Part shown: positions 1 to 5,139 of the stretch, in pieces
How the letters are laid out: each line of letters opens with the position of its first letter
Position numbering within the stretch: the first letter of the stretch is position 1
DNA from: Baffinella frigidus
Lineage: Eukaryota; Cryptophyceae; Cryptomonadales; Baffinellaceae
Reading direction: 5' to 3'
DNA: 12,274 nucleotides
Assembly: GCA_026770585.1 (NCBI GenBank)
Contig: MU647065.1
Span: 118,661-130,934, forward strand
Notes under the pieces: generated by a model
What the model was told of the DNA's origin: nothing
The model's database searches: none
Seen by the model: only the letters and a program-made list of their open reading frames with translations
Position numbers and translations under genes: made by a program

Positions 1-104
1 TAGGGTTTAGGGTTTAGGGTTTAGGGTTTAGGGTTCAGGGTTTAGGGTTTAGGGTTTAGGGTTTAGGGTTCAGGGTTTAGGGTTTAGGGTTTAGGGTTTA
101 GGGT
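1..104 (+). repeat. Telomere-type TTTAGGG array
   Basis: Fourteen complete heptamers run from 6 to 103 after a partial unit. Twelve are TTTAGGG and two are TTCAGGG (34-40 and 69-75), exactly five units apart, which suggests duplication of a five-unit block within the array. TTTAGGG is the Arabidopsis-type telomere repeat, also used by many algae and protists. The G-rich strand reads left to right, so the array points into the window. A true left chromosome end would read CCCTAAA on this strand. It is therefore either an interstitial array or a cut or misoriented end. Confidence 0.95.
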
Positions 105-132
105 GTACCGGGCGCATGACGCATCCAGTGAC
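105..132 (+). repeat. Dispersed repeat GTACCGGGCG, copy 1
   Basis: The motif GTACCGGGCGCATGACGCA sits immediately after the telomere array and recurs at 271 and 537. The next 44 bp (to 176) contain no recognisable feature. The junction of the array with this motif may mark a subtelomere boundary element, but that is inference from adjacency in one copy. Confidence 0.8.
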
Positions 133-176
133 ATCCCGTTTCAGCAAACGGAGAGGGAAGGCACAGGGTGCATGAC

Positions 177-535
177 GACCCTAGACCCTAGACCCTAGAC
201 CATACACCCTGGACCCTAGGCCCTAGACCTCAAACCCAACGCCCTACACTCTAAAGGCGTGGGGTAGGCGGTACCGGGCGGATGACGCAGCCAGTAACCG
301 CATGGTGCACCAGCTTGTGCCTCCCGCCCCACCCACACCCCAACCCTCCTCAACCTTAAGCCCTGCAACCTTCTCCCTACACCCCAAACCTCCAACCCCC
401 AAACCCAGGATCCTAGACCCTAGACCCTAGACCCCAGACGCTAGACGCTAGACGCTAGACGCTAGACCCCAGACCCCAGAACCCAGACCCTAAACCCTAG
501 ATCCTAGACAGCAAACCCCCACCACAAACCCCGAA
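177..535 (-). repeat. Degenerate C-rich telomere-like heptamers
   Basis: Heptamers such as CCCTAGA, CGCTAGA, CCCCAGA and CCCTAAA are spread through this stretch, densest at 177-204 and 415-500, with four CGCTAGA units in a row around 436-463. They are telomere-variant repeats with the G-rich strand on the minus strand, opposite to the opening array. GTACCGGGCG copy 2 lies inside at 271. No gene is visible. Confidence 0.8.
271..316 (+). repeat. Dispersed repeat GTACCGGGCG, copy 2
   Basis: It starts GTACCGGGCGGATGACGCAG and continues with a CAGT..C/T..CGTGGTG..ACCAGCT stretch shared with copy 3 at 537. This makes the shared block about 45 bp. It interrupts the C-rich heptamer stretch. Confidence 0.75.
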
Positions 536-536
536 G

Positions 537-584
537 GTACCGGGCGCATGACGCAGCCAGTGACTGCGTGGTGGACCAGCTGCT
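537..584 (+). repeat. Dispersed repeat GTACCGGGCG, copy 3
   Basis: It begins GTACCGGGCGCATGACGCAG, followed by CCAGTGAC and GTGGACCAGCTGCTG. The last part, GGTGGACCAGCTGCTG, is found again at 786-801. Copy 3 runs directly into the GTTCCAGTAGAGG cassette, so the two modules may once have been a single longer repeat. Confidence 0.75.
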
Positions 585-624
585 GGCGCACGTTCCAGTA
601 GAGGTTCATGTGGTTCGTCCTGAC
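579..624 (+). repeat. GTTCCAGTAGAGG cassette, copy 1
   Basis: A block of about 45 bp, consensus GCTGCTGSCRCRCGTTCCAG, then TAGAGGTTC and GTGGTTSGTCCTG. It recurs at 913-956 and 1052-1095. Identity is high over the core and drifts at the edges. No function is recognisable. Confidence 0.75.
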
Positions 625-802
625 ACAAGGCTAGAGTCACCACTTCTTCGAGGAACGAGAATCTAGAGCCATCAATTAGAGTGCGACGATCGCGGATGAC
701 CCGTGTAAAAATCGTCATAGCCCCGCAGGTAAACGAGTTTGTTCACAAGGTTTGCGCTGACGTATTGCGTTTGTTGAGATGGTATGGTGGACCAGCTGCT
801 GA

Positions 803-869
803 AGAAAATTACTATACAATTCGTTCTTACCAGTAATTTTAAAGCATTTGTGTAGTAATTTTCGTTGCC
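803..869. repeat. Imperfect inverted repeat, possible decayed MITE
   Basis: AGAAAATTACTATACAA at 803-819 pairs imperfectly with TTGTGTAGTAATTTTCG at 848-864. The right arm continues into CGTTGCC. The arm sequence resembles the subterminal part of family D elements (GGGCAACNAAATTTACTACA). It may be a relict of that family with its ends lost. Confidence 0.45.
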
Positions 870-912
870 AGGAAATGAGAGAAAAACAGGTTTCCCCGAT
901 AAATCGGATAAC

Positions 913-956
913 GCTGCTGCCGCGCGTTCCAGTAGAGGTTCTCGTGGTTGGACCTG
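913..956 (+). repeat. GTTCCAGTAGAGG cassette, copy 2
   Basis: Starts GCTGCTGCCGCGCGTTCCAG and ends GTGGTTGGACCTG. It is followed by CCCCGCGGATGT, a word also found at about 1319-1330, which suggests that a longer module was duplicated. Confidence 0.75.
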
Positions 957-1051
957 CGCCCCGCGGATGTTAGGCGCACACATCTTCTTTTAAAAATGCA
1001 AACCGTAGGAAGCCGCCGCAGGTGTTTTCTTGACAAATCGTTCATAGGTAG

Positions 1052-1095
1052 GCTGTTGCCACACGTTCCAGTACAGGTTCCCGTGGTTGGTCCTG
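1052..1095 (+). repeat. GTTCCAGTAGAGG cassette, copy 3
   Basis: Reads GCTGTTGCCACACGTTCCAG then TACAGGTTCCCGTGGTTGG. It shows more substitutions than copies 1 and 2. Confidence 0.75.
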
Positions 1096-1225
1096 ATGCA
1101 GGTTCGAGCAATTAGCTTAGCGTAATCAGTTTAGAAATATCAGTTGATAGTATTCATTTAACAGAAGTGAGTTCGTCCTGCGCCATCCGGTGCAGGCTTA
1201 GATTGGAATGTTTTCTCGTAGGACG

Positions 1226-1249
1226 CCGTGTGTAACCACAGGGGGGCTT
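1226..1249 (+). repeat. 24-bp direct repeat, copy 1
   Basis: The 24-mer beginning CCGTGTGTAACCACAGGGGG is repeated exactly at 1579-1602, 353 bp downstream. Weaker similarity extends upstream of both (GGTGYAGGCTTA near 1190 and 1530). It is probably the end of a duplicated segment. Confidence 0.85.
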
Positions 1250-1277
1250 ACAGCAAGGCTCGAACGGCGTGAACACA

Positions 1278-1308
1278 TCTTCTTCTTCTTCTTCTTCTTC
1301 TTCTTCTT
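1278..1308 (+). repeat. TCT trinucleotide microsatellite
   Basis: Ten uninterrupted TCT units. The array produces poly-Phe or poly-Lys stretches in translation, with no sign of coding use. Confidence 0.95.
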
Positions 1309-1578
1309 TATTACTCTCCCCCGCGGATGTGTTTGTTCAGAAGGTGTGCATCGATGTAATGACGCGGCATTGCATTTGTTGAGAGCGTACACGGTATCCC
1401 TTAAGTGGCGGACGGGCGAATATTCGCCCTAATTCGCCCTAGGCAGGTGCTAGGGCCCTGCCGTAGGGCGTATGAGCCCACGCGACACTTGGGGATAAGA
1501 CCACTGCGAGACGAACATAAAAAGTCATGCGGTGTAGGCTTATATGTTCGCCTTAAAAAAATTGGGAACCGTAAAAAT
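1309..1578. other. No gene; short palindrome and repeat remnants
   Basis: Contains a perfect 16-bp palindrome GGGCGAATATTCGCCC at 1414-1429, followed by a second ATTCGCCCTA. An imperfect inverted pair CCTAGGCAGG / CCCTGCCGTAGG lies at 1439-1466, and GTAGGGCGTAT at about 1464 recurs near 8973. These look like relics of a palindromic element, but I cannot set its ends. Confidence 0.5.
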
Positions 1579-1602
1579 CCGTGTGTAACCACAGGGGGGC
1601 TT
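1579..1602 (+). repeat. 24-bp direct repeat, copy 2
   Basis: Exact second copy of the 24-mer at 1226-1249. It stands 17 bp upstream of foldback element A copy 1. Confidence 0.85.
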
Positions 1603-1619
1603 GCCTCGCAGAGGGGGGC

Positions 1620-1830
1620 CCACTCGAGGCTAGAAATGGGACCATTTTAAAACAGAGAGTCTTTTACAAGTGAAGGGGGGAAAAGAATGTGTAGTAATTT
1701 TCATACAAATAGTGGCATTTGGTCACGTAGCTCAAGTTATAACTTGAGCTACGTGACCAAGCATGCCCGTGACTGGTACTAAATTTGACAACCCCACATT
1801 CAAAATACCCCCTCTTCCAGCCTCGAGTGG
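1620..1830 (+). mobile_element. Foldback MITE family A, copy 1
   Basis: A 211-bp element with perfect 12-bp terminal inverted repeats CCACTCGAGGCT / AGCCTCGAGTGG. At its centre is a long palindrome, TTGGTCACGTAGCTCAAG paired with CTTGAGCTACGTGACCAA. A second copy of identical length lies at 6083-6293. The subterminal regions also pair imperfectly, so the whole element can fold back. The flanking dinucleotide is GC on both sides (1618-1619 and 1831-1832), giving a probable 2-bp target duplication. There is no coding capacity. It is a non-autonomous DNA transposon; the superfamily is uncertain, since Tc1/mariner would need TA and CACTA-type elements make 2-3 bp duplications. Confidence 0.93.
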
Positions 1831-1858
1831 GCGCACCGTGTGACGGTTTCCGGCCTCA
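1831..1858 (+). repeat. CCGTGTGAC motif, copy 1
   Basis: GCGCACCGTGTGACGGTTTC followed by CGGCCTC. The same block appears at 1936, 2231, 2611 and 2910. In several copies it directly follows a C-rich heptamer stretch ending in TCAGGGGGAGG or TCATCAGGAGG. Confidence 0.75.
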
Positions 1859-1930
1859 GTTATCCTGAACCCTAAACCCTCAGCCATAAAGGTCCTCCTG
1901 AACCCTGAACCCAACCCCAAACCCTCAGGG
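1859..1930 (-). repeat. Degenerate C-rich heptamer stretch
   Basis: CCCTGAA, CCCTAAA and related heptamers, with the G-rich strand on minus. It ends in CCCTCAGGGGGAGG before the next CCGTGTGAC motif. Confidence 0.7.
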
Positions 1931-1935
1931 GGAGG

Positions 1936-1962
1936 AACACCGTGTGACAGTTGCGGGGCTCG
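1936..1962 (+). repeat. CCGTGTGAC motif, copy 2
   Basis: AACACCGTGTGACAGTTGCG followed by GGGCTCG. It directly precedes foldback element B. Confidence 0.7.
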
Positions 1963-1964
1963 CC

Positions 1965-2116
1965 ACCACGCAGGGCCCTTCGGGGGGGTATTCCAGGGTC
2001 GTCCTTTGAGCCATTGGGTCGCCCTTGGAGCCGTTTTCTTTCCAAAATTGACTTTTGAATACCGTTTCGCTCAAACAATTGACTTTGGAATACCCCCCCC
2101 TCCAGCCCTGCGTGGT
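1965..2116. mobile_element. Foldback MITE family B
   Basis: A 152-bp element with terminal inverted repeats ACCACGCAGGGC / GCCCTGCGTGGT. After a short mismatch, both arms continue as GGGGGGGTATTCCA and its complement, so each arm is about 30 bp. The interior carries TTTGAGCCATTGG and TTGGAGCCGTT, words of the GAGCC tandem repeat at 5140-5960, and two ATTGACTTTKGAATA motifs. No clear target duplication is visible at the edges. No second copy is present in the window, so mobility is inferred from structure alone. Confidence 0.75.
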
Positions 2117-2230
2117 CTCCTGAACCCTGGATCCTAAACCCGAAACCCGAAACCAGCAGGTTCTCCTGAACCCTGAACCCTAAACCCTAAACCTAACCCC
2201 AAACCCCAGACCCCAAACCCTCATCAGGAG
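2117..2230 (-). repeat. Degenerate C-rich heptamer stretch
   Basis: Mixed CCCTGAA, CCCTAAA, CCCGAAA and CCCCAAA units, ending in CCCTCATCAGGAGG before the third CCGTGTGAC motif. Confidence 0.8.
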
Positions 2231-2244
2231 GCGCACTGTGTGAC
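2231..2244 (+). repeat. CCGTGTGAC motif, copy 3 (short)
   Basis: GCGCACTGTGTGAC only. The rest of the motif is replaced by the start of the higher-order heptamer array, so the array probably expanded or inserted inside the motif. Confidence 0.65.
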
Positions 2245-2355
2245 CCTAGACCCTAGACCCCAGACCCTGAACCCTAGACCCTAGACCCCAGACCCTAAAC
2301 CCTAGACCCTAGACCCCAGACCCTAAACCCTAGACCCTAGACCCAAGACCCTAAG
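2244..2355 (-). repeat. 28-bp higher-order telomere-variant array
   Basis: Four tandem 28-bp tetramers, each made of CCCTAGA, CCCTAGA, CCCCAGA and CCCTRAA-type heptamers. They start at 2244, 2272, 2300 and 2328. Units 2 and 3 are identical; unit 1 has CCCTGAA and unit 4 has CCCAAGA and CCCTAAG. This is a higher-order structure built from heptamers, as produced by unequal exchange or slippage with a 28-bp register. Confidence 0.92.
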
Positions 2356-2483
2356 CCCTAGACGCTAGACCTGGACCCCAGAACCCGGGTCCGGGCATCC
2401 CTGAGGCCTGAAAACCTCACCCCTGAACCTTGAAACATTGCAACCCTCAACCCTCAGAGGGAGGCCCCGGGCCGCGGCCCAGG
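2356..2483 (-). repeat. Decayed heptamers and GC-rich palindrome
   Basis: Degenerate CCCTAGA and CCCTCAA remnants run to about 2456. Then comes a GC-rich stretch with the perfect 12-bp palindrome GGGCCGCGGCCC at 2469-2480. Confidence 0.6.
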
Positions 2484-2554
2484 GTAGCGCTACACATCCG
2501 TTTGTAGCGCTACACATCCGTCAACTTTGGAACACATCCGTCAACTTTGGAACG
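2484..2554 (+). repeat. Two overlapping 20-bp tandem duplications
   Basis: GTAGCGCTACACATCCGT occurs at 2484-2501 and 2504-2521. CACATCCGTCAACTTTGGAA occurs at 2513-2532 and 2533-2552. Both have a 20-bp period, so two successive duplications overlapped. TAGCGCTA is itself palindromic. CATCAACTTTGGAGCGAACG near 3768 is a diverged relative. Confidence 0.9.
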
Positions 2555-2610
2555 AGAACGAGCGCGGGCTCACCGAATTGGTGGGACCAAATAGGGATTG
2601 GGGTCCGCGT

Positions 2611-2638
2611 GTACCGTGTGACGGTTGCCGGCTTCGGG
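2611..2638 (+). repeat. CCGTGTGAC motif, copy 4
   Basis: GTACCGTGTGACGGTTGCCG followed by GCTTCGGG. It matches copies 1 and 5 over the whole motif. Confidence 0.75.
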
Positions 2639-2715
2639 AATGCCGAAAATGGTTGTATCAGGGGGAGGAGCTCGATTTTCGAGCGAGAAGGAAACAGTCT
2701 ATCTAAACGTAATCC

Positions 2716-2782
2716 ATAGGCCCTACCGTAGGGACATAGGGGGGTCCTACGGAAAAGCCAAGGGCGATTTTCGGCCTTGGCG
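2716..2782. repeat. CCTACCGTAGGG module with GCCAAGG hairpin
   Basis: CCCTACCGTAGGG is followed by ACATAGGGGGGTCCTACGGA and then a hairpin whose arms are GCCAAGG and CCTTGGC (2758-2782). The first part is also inside element F (4857-4913) and, in changed form, element C copy 1. The hairpin resembles the GCCAAGGTCGAAAATCGACC core of the 77-bp repeat at 3525. It may be a decayed composite of two elements. Confidence 0.6.
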
Positions 2783-2909
2783 TTTGATTTCGTGCCGAAC
2801 TCTCTCGACAGCGGCCCGGGGCCTCGGTTCTCCTGAACCCTGTTCTCCTGAACCCTGAACCCCAAACCCTGAACCCCTCACCCCTAACACCCAAACCGTC
2901 ATCCAGAGG

Positions 2910-2938
2910 CGCACCGTGTGACAATTTCCGGCTTCGGC
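2910..2938 (+). repeat. CCGTGTGAC motif, copy 5
   Basis: CGCACCGTGTGACAATTTCC followed by GGCTTCGG. It follows a C-rich heptamer stretch ending TCATCCAGAGG, as copy 3 does. Confidence 0.75.
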
Positions 2939-3012
2939 ATTCCCGGGGCGTGGATCGAAGCTTCAAGCCTGATGTCGAAGGCCGAGGTCGCATAATCCGG
3001 GTCCCGGAGGTA

Positions 3013-3081
3013 TTCGAGTGGCGCGGGGTCGGTCTGCGCCTGGCCACGAACAAGCGCAGGATTAGTCAACTCGATTAGATT
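3013..3081 (+). repeat. 69-bp duplicated module, copy 1
   Basis: Aligns without gaps to 3637-3705 (offset 624 bp) with eight mismatches in 69 by hand count. Three of them turn a CpG in this copy into TpG or CpA in the other, the pattern left by deamination of methylated cytosine. It contains CACGAACAAGCGCAGGATTA. No product is recognised. Confidence 0.85.
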
Positions 3082-3119
3082 GTTGTTTTCCTGGAAAAGA
3101 AAGGCCTGCGTTCATAGGC

Positions 3120-3273
3120 TCACGTCCTGAAACCCGGGTAGATACGCCTACGGTATTGCCTACGGTAGGCCGTAGGGGCCTAGGGGGGATCCTGTGCAAC
3201 ATTAGGTCCTAGGAGTCCTACGGCCTACCGTAGGCAATACCGTATGCTTAACTACCCGGTTTTCAGCCCGTTA
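3120..3273. mobile_element. Foldback MITE family C, copy 1
   Basis: A 154-bp element whose outer arm TCACGTCCTGAAACCCGGGT pairs imperfectly with the right end ACCCGGTTTTCAGCCCGTTA. The inner arms ACGGTATTGCCTACGGTAGG and CCTACCGTAGGCAATACCGT pair perfectly. The second copy at 11472-11621 has the same outer and inner words and much better ends. The more diverged outer ends here suggest an older insertion. Non-coding. Confidence 0.87.
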
Positions 3274-3396
3274 CCCTATTAATGGGCGAAGGTTGACTGA
3301 ATTGGCAGTGTTTGTACGTGGGCAGTACTTAAAGCGGGCGCGGTTTGCACCAGGAACCAAACGCAAATTCATTATGGAAGTAGTCAAACGGCCACG
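3274..3396. other. Unassigned spacer
   Basis: Between element C copy 1 and the 26-bp satellite. I find no repeat, hairpin or credible reading frame here. Confidence 0.4.
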
Positions 3397-3526
3397 CCTT
3401 GACCTGACGACGCGCCCACTAAGCTTGGCCTGACGACGAGCCAACTATGCTTGGCCTGACGACGAGCCAACTAAGCTTGGCCTGACGACGAGCCAACTAA
3501 GCTTGGCCTGACGACGCGCCCACTAA
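3397..3526 (+). repeat. 26-bp satellite, five units
   Basis: Five units of GCTTGGCCTGACGACGAGCC plus AACTAA, starting near 3397, 3423, 3449, 3475 and 3501. The three middle units are nearly identical. The first and last carry CGCGCCCACTAA in place of CGAGCCAACTAA, which fits growth by duplication from the centre. Units are contiguous with no spacers, so this is not a CRISPR array. The unit end GAGCCAACTAA is also found just left of element A copy 2. Confidence 0.93.
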
Positions 3527-3601
3527 GCACAAGATGAAACGCCAAGGTCGAAAATCGACCTTGATGCGTTTCCATTTTAAAAGTCCAGCTCCTTTAGGAT
3601 T
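3525..3601 (+). repeat. 77-bp repeat with hairpin, copy 1
   Basis: From AAGCACAAGAT to CTCCTTTAGGATT, matching 6294-6370 over the full 77 bp with few differences. The core GCCAAGGTCGA AAA TCGACCTTG forms a hairpin. This copy continues directly from the 26-bp satellite and shows the site before element A inserted in the other copy. Confidence 0.9.
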
Positions 3602-3636
3602 GCACTATGCGTCGCATAGCGCGGGCCGCAGAGGGA

Positions 3637-3705
3637 CTCGAGTGGCACGGGGTCGGTGTGTGCCTGACCACGAACAAGCACAGGATTAGTCGACTCGATG
3701 AGATT
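3637..3705 (+). repeat. 69-bp duplicated module, copy 2
   Basis: Second copy of 3013-3081, beginning CTCGAGTGGCACGGGGTCGG. It is the copy with CpG-to-TpG/CpA changes and may be the older or more methylated one. Confidence 0.85.
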
Positions 3706-4065
3706 GATGATAGTCAGGGGTTAACGCAATTCTCAAGTTGACGTTCTGGGGTTTGTGGTACCAATCCATCAACTTTGGAGCGAACGCGAGCCCTGGCGCA
3801 CCAAATCGGTATCTAGGACTAGATAGACCGAGACAGAGCTAGGACTCGTAGAGCCAATCTGGGAGGACTTGGCCAAATCTCGGTTCCAAGTTTCCAAGTT
3901 TCCAAGTTTGATTTGGGTCACTTAGCAGACACCGGTGACTTGGGGAATCGGTCAAAAGTTGATTCTCACCCGGGCAACACGCCAAAAGTCAGCAACTCCT
4001 CCCCCCCGCAAATCCTGGGGGAAAGGGCAACGGTGGCTGCTAAGTGGCTTGACTCTAACCAAATC
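3706..4065. other. No gene; short repeats only
   Basis: Contains ATCAACTTTGGAGCGAACG (a relative of 2520), AGAGCTAGGACTCGTAGA (related to the end of element E) and a short tandem CCAAGTTT repeat at 3884-3908. A frame opening at 3913 overlaps element D and is not credible as a gene. Confidence 0.5.
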
Positions 4066-4201
4066 CGGGAACACCAGTTAATTCAATGCAAATGGTCAAC
4101 AAAATTTACTACACACACACATCAGGCTCTTACTTGTAATAGTAAAGAAAGTGGGTGGTAAATTTAGTTGCCCATTTTCAGTTAATTGAATGGTGTTCCC
4201 G
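4066..4201 (+). mobile_element. Foldback MITE family D, copy 1
   Basis: About 136 bp. CGGGAACACCA at the left pairs with TGGTGTTCCCG at the right, and imperfect pairing continues inward through ATGGTCAACAAAATTTACTA and its counterpart TGGTAAATTTAGTTGCCCAT. The central segment CTTACTTGTAATAGTAAAGA is the reverse complement of the centre of copy 2 at 7090-7222, so the two cores lie in opposite orientation. Non-coding; no clear target duplication. Confidence 0.82.
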
Positions 4202-4261
4202 AATGGAACCTGGGCATCGACGGGCGAGTCATATGGCCCTGAACCCGGAGGGTTGGTGGCT

Positions 4262-4597
4262 GACTCTGAGTCAGGGTGACCCCAAACCCTGACTCTGAGC
4301 CCTGGGCCCTGAACCCCAACCATACACCCAGAACCCAGAACCCTGAACCCTAAACCCTAGACCTTCCGAGAAGGCAGACACCCCGTGGAGACCTAATCCC
4401 TAATCTCTAATCCCTAATCCCTGAACCCCAAAACCCAAACCATAATCCATAATCCTGAATCCCTAATCCCTAATCCCTAATCCCCAATCCCTAATCCCTA
4501 ATCCGTAATCCCTAATCCGTAATCCCTGAACCCCAAACTATAATCCATAATCCTGAATCCCGAATCCCCAATCCCCACTTCCTAAACTCTAAACCCT
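4262..4597 (-). repeat. CCCTAAT and related heptamer array
   Basis: C-rich heptamers dominated by CCCTAAT from 4392 on, with CCCTGAA, CCGTAAT and CCATAAT variants. An internal duplication is visible: the segment at 4416-4463 (AATCCCTGAACCCCAAA to CCTGAATCCC) recurs at 4521-4561 with seven bases missing, which is one heptamer. The array locally favours AAT endings, unlike the AGA or ACA endings elsewhere. Confidence 0.88.
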
Positions 4598-4759
4598 AAT
4601 CCTAGCTCTGTCCCAGTTCAATTTGGGCTCGTAGATAGAGTACCCACCCCCCAAATTTCACAGGTGAATTTTGACACCCAGTCATGAAATTCACCTGTGA
4701 ATTTTCGGGGGGGGCACTCTATCTACGAGCCCAAATTGAACTGGGACAGAGCTAGGATT
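4598..4759. mobile_element. Foldback MITE family E, perfect long arms
   Basis: A 162-bp element with 44-bp terminal inverted repeats without a mismatch (4598-4641 and 4716-4759), beginning AATCCTAGCTCTGTCCCAGT. Pairing continues nearly to the centre through CCCCCC and CACAGGTGAATTT, leaving a loop of about 15 bases around TTGACACCCAGTCATG. The perfect arms imply a recent insertion or strong gene conversion between arms. It lies at the right edge of the CCCTAAT array. No coding capacity and no clear target duplication. Confidence 0.93.
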
Positions 4760-4805
4760 CATATGGCAAACCCTGAAACTGAACTAGGACTCACAACCTG
4801 CGACT

Positions 4806-4971
4806 CACACAGCGGACTTCGACGGGATTTTGAATAACCCCTAAGCGACCAGACCTAGGACCCTACGGTAGGCAACCCGTAGGGCGTAGGGGCATAGGGG
4901 GGTTCCTACGGATAAGGTAATGGAAACTCGGCCCAAAATGGGCCAAAAATCCCTTCGCAGCCCGCTGTGTG
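4806..4971. mobile_element. Foldback MITE family F
   Basis: A 166-bp element with inverted ends CACACAGCGG / CCGCTGTGTG. The left arm continues ACTTCGACGGGATTTT against the complement of AAATCCCTTCGCAGC, so each arm is about 26 bp with four mismatches. The interior holds CCCTACGGTAGG and GTAGGGGCATAGGGGGGTTC, shared with 2716-2755 and partly with element C copy 1. A 71-codon open frame on the minus strand overlaps it and is not credible. Confidence 0.78.
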
Positions 4972-5019
4972 GAGAGGTAGGGCCTGGGAAGAAAAACACT
5001 CGTTCCCGGATTAGCTTGG

Positions 5020-5133
5020 CTCATAACCTGAGCATCGACTACGAACCTTCCATCAAAAGTCAACTTGCCTGAAGACAATCAACTTTAAGGATTAAGACAA
5101 TTGACTTTAAGGACTCATAACCTGAGCATCGAC
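5020..5133 (+). repeat. Duplicated 20-mer CTCATAACCTGAGCATCGAC
   Basis: The 20-mer is exact at 5020-5039 and 5114-5133. Between the copies lie two related CAATTGACTTTAAGGA / CAATCAACTTTAAGGA words. GGGCATCGACGGGCGAG near 4211 is a shorter relative of the second copy plus its right flank. Confidence 0.85.
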
Positions 5134-5139
5134 GGGCGA

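Larger units (their letters stand above)
625..1225. other. No gene; decayed dispersed repeats
   Basis: This stretch contains two further GTTCCAGTAGAGG cassettes and a decayed inverted repeat (803-869). A TTTGTTCA..AAGGT..TTTGTTGAGA module at about 732-778 reappears near 1328-1383. Open frames here are short, unconvincing and shared by several frames. I see no conserved domain or RNA gene. Confidence 0.6.
2555..3012. other. No gene; repeat modules and C-rich stretch
   Basis: Holds CCGTGTGAC motif copy 4 (2611-2638), a module at 2716-2782, a C-rich heptamer stretch (2831-2903) and CCGTGTGAC copy 5 (2910-2938). Open frames of about 75-115 codons occur on both strands and overlap one another and the repeats. 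I see no domain in them. The stretch 2939-3012 is GC-rich and unassigned. Confidence 0.6.

Noticed and set aside
3397-3526. Possible CRISPR array (regular short repeats)
   Set aside because: The units are directly adjacent with no spacers, in a eukaryotic telomere-repeat context. It is a simple satellite.
3605-3619. Small palindrome CTATGCGTCGCATAG
   Set aside because: A 6-bp stem is too short to interpret in a region so rich in inverted repeats, and no second copy is present.
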